Positions 1 through 7,113 of a stretch of 33,628 nt of DNA are shown here, in pieces. A model generated the notes under the pieces. That model saw only the letters and a list, made by a program, of their open reading frames with translations, searched no databases and had not been told where the DNA came from. The translations under genes were made by a program, and so were the position numbers. The stretch is from Candidatus Zhuqueibacterota bacterium (lineage in GTDB: Bacteria > Zhuqueibacterota > Zhuqueibacteria > Thermofontimicrobiales > Thiofontviventaceae). Numbering within the stretch: position 1 is the stretch's first letter; each line of letters opens with the position of its first letter. Location of the stretch: assembly GCA_016931935.1 (NCBI GenBank), contig JAFGDW010000118.1:1-33628 (forward strand). The letters run 5' to 3'.

Positions 1-92
1 TGCTCCTGTAATTAAATTACAGGATTTAATAATAAGTGGTATACTTTTCAAGTGAAATATGGTCCCTTTTTAATATAATATATACAGGAGAC

Positions 93-456
93 AGGATTAC
101 AGGATGTGCCAGATTTACAGGATGATTATTCTTAAGCTCAAATGTTTTGTAAATTTTCTACTTTTGAAAATCCAAAGTCCAACATTTAATTGATTGGTCG
201 CTGACAACGGTAAAATTCGCACTGAGTAGCACAGCTCATTTTTAAACACTGCTATTAAGTTAAACGATTTATGCTATTATAACGTTTGTTCATACTTCGA
301 CTTCGCTCAGTATGAAGCGGTCGTAAACTTCACCCAGAGCGGAGTCGAAGGGTGAGGCTTTCCTCAGATTTCTGGATTTGACCTTAACTTCATGGCATTG
401 CATTATTAAGTTTAGGAAAAAAAGAAATCCCGTCAATCTATAATATCCTGTAATCC
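93..456. repeat. Region bounded by a 13-bp inverted repeat
   Basis: AGGATTACAGGAT at 93-105 is the exact reverse complement of ATCCTGTAATCCT at 444-456. Further partial ACAGGAT copies lie at about 91-122. The enclosed stretch contains the two-hairpin core at 291-357. It could be a non-coding mobile or palindromic repeat unit, but no target duplication was identified, so the outer limits are tentative. Confidence 0.4.
291..357. repeat. Dispersed two-hairpin repeat core
   Basis: Two adjacent imperfect hairpins: CATACTTCGAC...GCTCAGTATG (291-314) and CTTCACCC...GAAGGGTG (328-354). The inner words TTCGAC, GCTCAG and GCGGAGTCGAAG recur in the copies near 6.9, 32.0, 32.45 and 33.4 kb. The element is non-coding. 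Confidence 0.6.
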
Positions 457-592
457 TTTCAAAAATATCCATTTTTTTTTGAAGCCACACGAACAATTAA
501 TGACAATCTTTTCCAATCATTGAAAAAAAATTCTGCAAACAGGAGATGGATGTTGGAAGCAAAAAACGTTTGTTTATAGCTTGGGAAATATT

Positions 593-630
593 AAAAAAAA
601 TGGCCAATATGTTATCACATTGGCCATTTT
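593..630 (-). terminator. Rho-independent terminator of the 14-haem cytochrome gene
   Basis: AATGGCCAAT (599-608) and ATTGGCCATT (619-628) form a perfect 10-bp stem around a 10-nt loop. Read on the minus strand the stem is followed by a run of eight T (593-600 complemented, the first two lying in the stem). It lies about 25 bp past the stop codon at 654, so it probably ends the cytochrome/porin transcript. Confidence 0.85.
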
Positions 631-653
631 ACTGAAATACATTTTATAAGAGG

Positions 654-1820
654 TTAGTTGCCATGACAGTAACCACAGAATCCCACACCTCGTGTATGGG
701 TATTTGTGTGACAGGTAAAGCAAATAGCGCCGTCATCTGTGTGATAATTTGAGCCTTCGTCAAACCGATTCGCGAAATCGCTGCCATGGGTCTTGGGATC
801 AGTATTTCTTACGCCGTCGTAATCGGTGTGGCACATTAAGCAGGTTGGATCAGCGTCTTGAATATCGTGACAGGCAGCGCAGCGTTCCATATCCCGCCGT
901 GCGAGTTCCGCATGACGGCCACCACCTGATCCAACCGCCAGCGCCAGAGCGCCCCAATTCGGACCGCCGTGCCATGCCGGACGTACCATCGGTTCCAGAC
1001 CACCAGCCGCATGACATTCTGAGCAGTAGGTAGATGTTTCATGGCAGACAGCACAATCCTTGCTCTTACCAGTCGCATCCAACTGATGGATAAAGCGGTA
1101 ATTTAAATCATGGACGCGTTGAATAACCAAACCACCATCACCTTCCGGCATTGGGGCGGCAGGTGCGTAATAATCACCGGGGAGAGCATCGGTGGAAATT
1201 AGGTCATATGATTCATGACATGTTTGGCAATAGTTTTCGCTATGACAATGACTGCATGACGCTCCCGATGTCCGTAGTTCGGTACCATGATCTCGCGCCC
1301 ACGCCATTGTATGATCATCAGGTCGCAAATTTGTCACACCGGGATGGCACTGCTGACAGACCATACTGGCTTCAAGGCCATTATGACAGGTGTTACATAG
1401 CTCGCGTTTTGGAATGGCTGCACCATCACCTATTGCCATTTTTTCGATGCCCGCGTGGCAGGCGTCGCATTTCATTCCTTGTTCAAGATGGGCTTTATGA
1501 TTAAACGCAAAATCACGAACCGGATTGACCATTGCGGCTGCGATGTCCAGGTCAGTATGGCACAACGTGCAATTCTCATCATCATCGACATCATGACAAC
1601 CTGCACACACTTCTTTGTCCGGCAGATTATCATCCGAAGACAGCGTGCTTGATTCAATATTCACATGACAATCCGTACAGGCTGCTCCGGCATCATCAAT
1701 ATGTAGCTGATGTGAAAATTTTAGGATTTTGCTCCGCTGTTGTTTTTCCACAGCGAATAACAGAAAATAGCTGGTCAGAATCAACATGATTATGCTAACA
1801 CTCAGCCATTTAAATTTCAT
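654..1820 (-). CDS. 14-haem c-type cytochrome with N-terminal membrane anchor
   Basis: The 388-residue protein has one hydrophobic segment at residues 5-24 with no clear cleavage site, so it is probably a signal-anchored periplasmic protein. Fourteen CxxCH motifs follow: CTDCH, CAGCH, CTLCH, CDACH, CNTCH, CQQCH, CSHCH, CQTCH, CAVCH, CSECH, CAACH, CLMCH, CFTCH and CGYCH. F-x-H-x-x-H spacing before several motifs is typical of cytochrome c3/c7-like haem packing with bis-His ligation. The ATG at 1820 is preceded by AAAGGAG. It is the last gene of the run, 95 bp after the beta-barrel gene, and is followed by a strong terminator. The likely role is periplasmic electron transfer to the outer-membrane components encoded upstream, either as a free carrier or inserted in the barrel as MtrA is in MtrB. 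The electron-carrier role is secure; direction and partners are inferred. Confidence 0.9.
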   Translation of the reverse strand: MKFKWLSVSIIMLILTSYFLLFAVEKQQRSKILKFSHQLHIDDAGAACTDCHVNIESSTLSSDDNLPDKEVCAGCHDVDDDENCTLCHTDLDIAAAMVNPVRDFAFNHKAHLEQGMKCDACHAGIEKMAIGDGAAIPKRELCNTCHNGLEASMVCQQCHPGVTNLRPDDHTMAWARDHGTELRTSGASCSHCHSENYCQTCHESYDLISTDALPGDYYAPAAPMPEGDGGLVIQRVHDLNYRFIHQLDATGKSKDCAVCHETSTYCSECHAAGGLEPMVRPAWHGGPNWGALALAVGSGGGRHAELARRDMERCAACHDIQDADPTCLMCHTDYDGVRNTDPKTHGSDFANRFDEGSNYHTDDGAICFTCHTNTHTRGVGFCGYCHGN

Positions 1821-1835
1821 CGTAAACTCCTTTTA

Positions 1836-1915
1836 TGTGAGACGTGAAACGTGAGACGTGAGAAGCCTTGAATTTGTTGACGTTTAACGTTTAACATTTC
1901 ACGTTTGACATTTTA
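1836..1915. repeat. Short GTGAGACGTGA-type tandem repeat
   Basis: The gap between the barrel and the 14-haem genes holds degenerate repeats of (A)CGTGAGACGTGA and, nearer the barrel gene, ACGTTTAACGTTTAAC and TTTCACGTTT, partly complementary to the first part. Similar GTGAGA/GTGAA words recur at 19330-19390. No coding or regulatory role is evident. Confidence 0.45.
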
Positions 1916-3187
1916 CTAATTCTTAAATGTAAACGCATAATTTGCCTGGACAAAAAACCGCATGTCGCTGCTGAAATAGACATTATTCAAATAATGAAGT
2001 TGACCGAGTAAGGACAACCGTTTACCTAGGCGAGTGTTTACACCGATTGTCCCGGCGAAAGCCGTTTCGCTTTCCGCGCCATCATACAATTTGTAATTGT
2101 ATAGGTTTCCACTGACAATCAATGATAAGATTTTCTGGATCGGATATTGATAACTGGCAGTTAATCCTGTCATATCACCGCCGAATCCACTGCGGTTGTG
2201 CAATCCCAGGAATAATGTCTTCCAACTCCAGCCGATTCCCAAACGCTGGCTCGATTCACCATCGAACGATATATTAGCGACATTGGCATGAAACCGATGT
2301 GCCTGCCATTTATATTGTCCCTTGAGACCGATTTCGGTATTTGGTTTGACATCGAATACCCAGAAAATCGAATTATAGTCAAAATAGGGTGTCCGATAAA
2401 TATAATCAACGCCGACTTCAAATTTTGTTGATTGATAAGTACACCCTATGTCCGAGCGTTTGATTTCATGTACGGAAAAATTATAATCCAACCGAGTCTG
2501 CACTTTTATGTTCGAGGTAACAATCCCTTTCAAATCAATGCCGACTAACTGACGCTGTAATGCGGATACTGGCTGATCCAACCTGTATGCTCCCGAAAAA
2601 ACACCAGCTTTCGAATACGGAACAGCAACTCTGCTTTGCTGAGCAAAGCTAAGACCTGCGCGAATCCGTTTCCATTTGCTCGTCGTCAGGTGGAATCCCC
2701 ACGATAGTTCATCAGCATTCATGTCACCGATTTCAAACGTATCGCGTAATGGCGCCATTGTGCCAGCATACACTTTCAAGCTTGCCCAATCCTGATAGAT
2801 ATATTTAAGCTGTAAACCATCGATTGTACCATAGCCAACACCGGCATAGACGCGTTGTCGCCCCACACTCACATCCAACGATTTAATCGCCTGGTAGCGT
2901 AAATAACAATTGTACATCCACACCCTGGGATCATCGACTGCCTTTTCAGCAAAATCGCTTGACATGTTCAGGTAGGTATGAAACGACAAACCTTTAACGC
3001 CAAATTTAGCGACTGAGAATTGCGCCACCTGATAGGCACGCATATGGTTCGCGGTTTCATCATTCAGCAGTTGCTGCTCCCAGCTATACACCGTCGTGTT
3101 AAATCGGGCGCTAATTATCTGGGCCTGAACGATGACTGGGCCAAACGCCAGCAGGCAAATCAAACACAAGGTTATCCAATATTTCAT
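1916..3187 (-). CDS. Outer-membrane beta-barrel protein, candidate porin of a cytochrome conduit
   Basis: A signal peptide is cleaved after VQA (about residue 22 from the ATG at 3187). The mature chain is about 400 residues of alternating amphipathic beta strands with aromatic girdle patterns and ends in a strand close to an aromatic C-terminus (YAFTFKN). No soluble domain is visible. I prefer the ATG at 3187, with GGAG eight bases upstream, to a TTG two codons earlier. It lies between the 31-haem lipoprotein and the 14-haem cytochrome genes. Its size is close to the roughly 400-residue porins of Geobacter-type porin-cytochrome complexes and far below MtrB (about 700). The barrel assignment is from sequence pattern; the role as a sleeve for an electron conduit is inferred from neighbours. 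It could be an unrelated porin. Confidence 0.7.
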   Translation of the reverse strand: MKYWITLCLICLLAFGPVIVQAQIISARFNTTVYSWEQQLLNDETANHMRAYQVAQFSVAKFGVKGLSFHTYLNMSSDFAEKAVDDPRVWMYNCYLRYQAIKSLDVSVGRQRVYAGVGYGTIDGLQLKYIYQDWASLKVYAGTMAPLRDTFEIGDMNADELSWGFHLTTSKWKRIRAGLSFAQQSRVAVPYSKAGVFSGAYRLDQPVSALQRQLVGIDLKGIVTSNIKVQTRLDYNFSVHEIKRSDIGCTYQSTKFEVGVDYIYRTPYFDYNSIFWVFDVKPNTEIGLKGQYKWQAHRFHANVANISFDGESSQRLGIGWSWKTLFLGLHNRSGFGGDMTGLTASYQYPIQKILSLIVSGNLYNYKLYDGAESETAFAGTIGVNTRLGKRLSLLGQLHYLNNVYFSSDMRFFVQANYAFTFKN

Positions 3188-3284
3188 TATCAATTCTCCG
3201 TTTTCTATGCAATACGAAACACGGTATCATCTATTAAATTATATTTTTAGTTGTTCTTCACGTTTGTGCTGGTCTGATCACATG

Positions 3285-6200
3285 TTAAAAGAGATCACTT
3301 TGACCATTAATATGTAACTCTTTACCAATAATATTTTTATTAGCATCAACAACCCGCGGGTGACAAGTCACACAACTGTCATTCGCAGGATGCGGTGATG
3401 CAGGTGGCAGCGCATGACATGTACCGCATGCCTCCTGTGAACCATCCACGATTATCCATGATGGATTGTTGTCTTTATTGCCGTATGTGAATTCACCATG
3501 ACAGTAGACATTTTCACAGGTCGATATACCGTCCCAAGAGGGCGTAGCGCCATCTGTCGTGGCAAGACTTCCCCATGTAAGCTCCGCTGGCAGCAGTTCC
3601 GGTCCAATATGCCCGGCTTCGGAAGTTGCCGCTGGCTTGACATGACATTCGGTACAGGCAATCACCGCAGAGATATTGCCGCCAGCCAGATGGGCGGTAT
3701 GTGCACCGACACCTTTTACTATCGTAACTGCATTTCCTGAAAGATCATGCGGTGGAGCGCCTTCATCGGTTTCCAAACCACCATGACAACCGGTACACGA
3801 CAATCCAGCGGTCGATCCCCAGGTAATTGTATTTTCTGTGCCATGACAAATAACACCTGAACAACTACTATTGCTATACGTTCCGCCAACCGTGCTGCTC
3901 AGTTCAACATCGTTTTTACCATCGATATGAGTTGCTTTCACAACAGAGGTATTTTTCACATAACCAACATGACAGGTCTCACATGCAAGGCTATATGTTT
4001 CTGTATGAATTGTGTGGCTGCCGCTGGTCGGTGGTAAACCATGGCACGATTGACACTCCACGGTTCCCGCATGAGTCCAGTCGCCAGTGATTCCCGCGCC
4101 ATCAGCCAACGATCCACCGTGGCAGTAAACAGAGGTACAGGTTGTGCCATTCCATGCCGGACTTAAACCATCAGCACTTGCTAGTGTACCGAAATTCATT
4201 TCTGCCATTGGCGTGAAATCAATATGACCCGGATCAGTAATCGCAGTTGGTTTGATATGACATTGATTACAATCCACGCTATTCATGTACTCAAGATTTT
4301 GAACATGAAGCGTATGTGCACCCACACCACGGCTGCTGCGATCCGTATTGCCGCTTAAATCAATCGGCGGCGCACCGGTTGTATTATCGGTACCACCATG
4401 GCATCCAATACAGGACAATGCTGCACCACTGTCATACCAGCGAGGCGTTTCTTTGCTGCCGTGACAGCTTACATTGGCGCATTTGCCATCAGCATAGCTT
4501 CCGCCAACAGCGCTGCTTAGTACAACTTCATTTACGCCATTGATATGAGTGGTTGCATCCACCGTATCGTTCTTTTCATATCCATCATGACAAATATCGC
4601 AATCGATATTTAAGCCTTCCACATGCTCTTCGTGTGCACCGGAACTTGGCGGCAAGCTGTGACAGGCGTTGCAATCCAGCCGTTGCTGTTCTAACCATGC
4701 CGGACTTGTATTTGTACCATGATCCAGTGAGCCACCATGGCAATAAACATCCGAGCAAGATGTGCCATCCCAGGATGGTGACAGTCCGGTTCGCCTGGCC
4801 AAAGCGCCAAAAGTAACCTCTGCCTGCGCATCAATTCCAATATGATCAGCATCGCTGACAGCATTTGGTACCACGTGGCATTCGTCACAATCCACGGGCT
4901 GTCCCCAGCGCGGATTTTCCACATGGGTTGTATGTGCACCGACGGCACCTTGCAGTTTTGTTGTATTACCGCGCAAATCCGCAGGAGGCGCTCCGGTGTC
5001 ATTATCAATCCCACCGTGGCAACTCGTACACCTATAGCTTGCCTGAGTCGTCCATGCCGGTGAATCACCGCCGCCATGACAGAATACATTGGCACAAACA
5101 CCATTACCATAGGTGCCACCCAATGCTGCGGTCAACGTCACATCAACGGTGCCGTTGATGTGGTTCGTTAGATTGACACTGGTATCTTTCTCATATCCGT
5201 TGTGACACACATTACATTCCAGATCGTAACGATCGAGATGGATCGTATGTGCACCACTCGCCGGCGGTGAACCATGACAACTATTACACGCTATCGGCGT
5301 TGTATCGGTCCAGGATGGGGCTGTATTCGCGCCACCGTCTAACGATGTGCCGTGACAATATACGTTATTACAAACAGTACCATTCCAGGCTGGTGATTGA
5401 CCGTCGTTTTTGGCCAGATCGCCCCAGGTAATATCCGCAGGACGGCTGCCATCAATGTGACCCGGAGCGGAAGCATCCGCCGGTTTCAGGTGACATTCGG
5501 AACAATCCATGGCATTCGCCCAGAGCGAACCTTCAACGTGTGCTGAATGCGCGCCCACACCGCGGGCGGTACGTGCGGTATTGCCTTCCATATCCTTAGG
5601 AGGGGCGCCGGTCTGGTTATCGACGCCGCCATGACATCCGGTGCAGCCTTCGGCTATCTGTGAATCCCACGTCGGTGAACCGCCACTGCCGTGACAGGCT
5701 GTGTTGGCACATTTGCCATTTGCATATGTACCGCCGATCGATGCCACTAGCTGCACATTTTTCACACCATTGATATGAACTGTTTTGTCAACACTTACGT
5801 TTTTCTCATAGCCCACATGACAGGTACCACATTGAACGCCGGCATCTTCAACATGGACAATATGAGCGCCGGTTGCGGGTGGTAAACCATGGCAATTGTT
5901 ACATGTCATTGATTCGGTTTGCGTCCACAATGGCGAGCTATCCGAGCCGCCGTTTAATGAAGCGCCGTGACAATATACATTATTACAGGTCGTGTTCTGG
6001 TAGGTCGGTGTCAGACCTCCGGTTTTGGTGAATTCGCCCCACACCAGTTCAGCGGGCAGGTCAGAATCCACGTGCCCTGTTTCATATAATGAAGTTGGCA
6101 CTTTGTGACATTCGTTACAGGCCACCGGATTGCTCCAGCGCGATGCTTCAAGATGCACTGTATGGGCGCCAACTCCGGGAGCCGTTTGCGATTTGTTATT

Positions 6201-6554
6201 AGCGATGTCTTTTGGAGGTGCACCTGTGGAATTATCCACTCCACCATGACATGTCGTACACGAGGTCTCTGGTGATGCATGATGACATGCGGATGCAAAA
6301 CAGGAACTTTTAGCAGTTCCACCGGCATAGTCATCGCCATGACATTTCTTGCACTCGGCAAGATTCCAGTTATGCTGAAGCAAATACACGCCATGGAATG
6401 CTGTAGACGTCGTATCCGTCCACCCTGCCTGATGCAGTTGAGTTTCAGATTCTGCCTGTGTCGGCAAATCTTTTTTCAATTTGCTGCAATTACTTACAAG
6501 AAACATTGCAGCCAGAGAAACAACGATCAAGGAAAATGTTTTTGAGAAATTCAT
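3285..6554 (-). CDS. 31-haem outer-membrane lipoprotein of tandem hexahaem repeats (CxxxxCH/CxxCH family)
   Basis: The 1089-residue protein has a lipoprotein-type signal ending LVSNC (Cys23; Asn at -1 is unusual). I count 31 haem motifs: 21 CxxCH and 10 CxxxxCH (such as CNNVYCH, CANTACH, CSGVICH). After two N-terminal motifs (residues 68 and 85) a unit of about 205 residues repeats from residues 99, 304 and 509, then about 714 and 919. Each full unit has six haems in the same order: CxxCHGG-DN-TGAPP, C-ECH, CxxVYCHG, C-xCH-PP, CxxCH-GYEK, CANxxCHG. The fifth unit has five. This matches the Geobacter-type family with alternating C4xC and C2xCH motifs. It is probably a surface or periplasm-spanning electron wire. 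The barrel gene follows 97 bp downstream. Haem attachment at every CxxxxCH site is not certain. Confidence 0.9.
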   Translation of the reverse strand: MNFSKTFSLIVVSLAAMFLVSNCSKLKKDLPTQAESETQLHQAGWTDTTSTAFHGVYLLQHNWNLAECKKCHGDDYAGGTAKSSCFASACHHASPETSCTTCHGGVDNSTGAPPKDIANNKSQTAPGVGAHTVHLEASRWSNPVACNECHKVPTSLYETGHVDSDLPAELVWGEFTKTGGLTPTYQNTTCNNVYCHGASLNGGSDSSPLWTQTESMTCNNCHGLPPATGAHIVHVEDAGVQCGTCHVGYEKNVSVDKTVHINGVKNVQLVASIGGTYANGKCANTACHGSGGSPTWDSQIAEGCTGCHGGVDNQTGAPPKDMEGNTARTARGVGAHSAHVEGSLWANAMDCSECHLKPADASAPGHIDGSRPADITWGDLAKNDGQSPAWNGTVCNNVYCHGTSLDGGANTAPSWTDTTPIACNSCHGSPPASGAHTIHLDRYDLECNVCHNGYEKDTSVNLTNHINGTVDVTLTAALGGTYGNGVCANVFCHGGGDSPAWTTQASYRCTSCHGGIDNDTGAPPADLRGNTTKLQGAVGAHTTHVENPRWGQPVDCDECHVVPNAVSDADHIGIDAQAEVTFGALARRTGLSPSWDGTSCSDVYCHGGSLDHGTNTSPAWLEQQRLDCNACHSLPPSSGAHEEHVEGLNIDCDICHDGYEKNDTVDATTHINGVNEVVLSSAVGGSYADGKCANVSCHGSKETPRWYDSGAALSCIGCHGGTDNTTGAPPIDLSGNTDRSSRGVGAHTLHVQNLEYMNSVDCNQCHIKPTAITDPGHIDFTPMAEMNFGTLASADGLSPAWNGTTCTSVYCHGGSLADGAGITGDWTHAGTVECQSCHGLPPTSGSHTIHTETYSLACETCHVGYVKNTSVVKATHIDGKNDVELSSTVGGTYSNSSCSGVICHGTENTITWGSTAGLSCTGCHGGLETDEGAPPHDLSGNAVTIVKGVGAHTAHLAGGNISAVIACTECHVKPAATSEAGHIGPELLPAELTWGSLATTDGATPSWDGISTCENVYCHGEFTYGNKDNNPSWIIVDGSQEACGTCHALPPASPHPANDSCVTCHPRVVDANKNIIGKELHINGQSDLF

Positions 6555-6865
6555 AGCCTCTTCTCAAAGTTTAGTCATCTATTAAAAAAAAGAGTAATTG
6601 TCGTAGTTAGTCCTGGTATGCCAGGGAAAAAAAGAAATGTAATAATTCAAAGTTGGAAAGTATATATCATTAGACAAGGAAAAATAACCTGTTTCCGATA
6701 TGCAGTAGAAATCATTCTGATTTGTGGTACCTGCATATTACAAAACGAAAATTAAAATGTCAAGATAATTTTCTACATTCGACATTGATAGAAAACAGTG
6801 CTGTACAAGTTCGAAGCTTAGATTGTATTCATAAATTAATTGCCATTCTCAATCATAATCATCCC

Positions 6866-6952
6866 ACTTCGACGGAGTATATCCTGAGCTTGACGAGGAG
6901 CTCAGTGTGAGCAACATACTTCATGCTGAGCGGAGTCGAGAGAAGCATGAAG
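6866..6952. repeat. Dispersed two-hairpin repeat core
   Basis: Contains CTTCGACGGAGTATATCCTG, AGCTTGACGAGGAGCTCAGTGTG and TTCATGCTGAGCGGAGTCGA followed by AGCATGAA. It matches the cores at 31.96-32.05 and 33.40-33.49 kb almost word for word. Here I could not find the GTATCC-type inverted termini seen in the later copies. Confidence 0.65.
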
Positions 6953-7044
6953 CAGCACATCTTATTTATGAGTATAACCTTAGGTAAAAATAACACTCTG
7001 CTTCAATACATATTTTAATACAGCGAACATTTTGTAACATTTCA

Positions 7045-7089
7045 ATAAAAACAGATAAAAGCCGGCGTTACAAATGAACACCGGCTTTT
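7045..7089 (-). terminator. Rho-independent terminator of the 9-haem cytochrome gene
   Basis: AAAAGCCGG (7057-7065) pairs with CCGGCTTTT (7081-7089), a 9-bp stem extendable by a wobble pair around a 15-nt loop. On the minus strand it is followed by TTTTATCTGTTTTT. It lies 24 bp past the stop codon. Confidence 0.8.
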
Positions 7090-7113
7090 AAGGAAAAATC
7101 TTAATTCACGACG

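Larger units (their letters stand above)
1..653. other. Intergenic region with repeats, no gene seen
   Basis: No convincing gene is seen. The stretch is AT-rich. It opens with a small palindrome (CCTGTAATT at 5-13, AATTACAGG at 15-23), then carries a 13-bp inverted repeat pair (93-105 and 444-456), a two-hairpin repeat core (291-357), and the terminator of the downstream minus-strand cytochrome gene (593-630). A 68-codon open frame at 290-496 runs through the hairpin repeat and has no family resemblance, so I do not call it. Confidence 0.7.
6555..7113. other. Intergenic region between two cytochrome genes
   Basis: No gene is seen in these 559 bp. The region holds the probable promoter side of the 31-haem gene (no promoter could be fixed by eye), a near-palindrome CCTGGTATGCCAGG at 6612-6625, a dispersed hairpin repeat at 6866-6952, and a terminator at 7045-7089 for the 9-haem gene. 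The terminator implies that the 9-haem gene and the 31-haem/barrel/14-haem run are separate transcripts. Confidence 0.65.

Noticed and set aside
749..1789. Several plus-strand open frames opposite the 14-haem cytochrome gene, and similar frames opposite the 31-haem and 9-haem genes
   Set aside because: They are antisense to strong CxxCH-bearing frames, have no ribosome sites or family features, and reflect the codon composition of haem-motif repeats.
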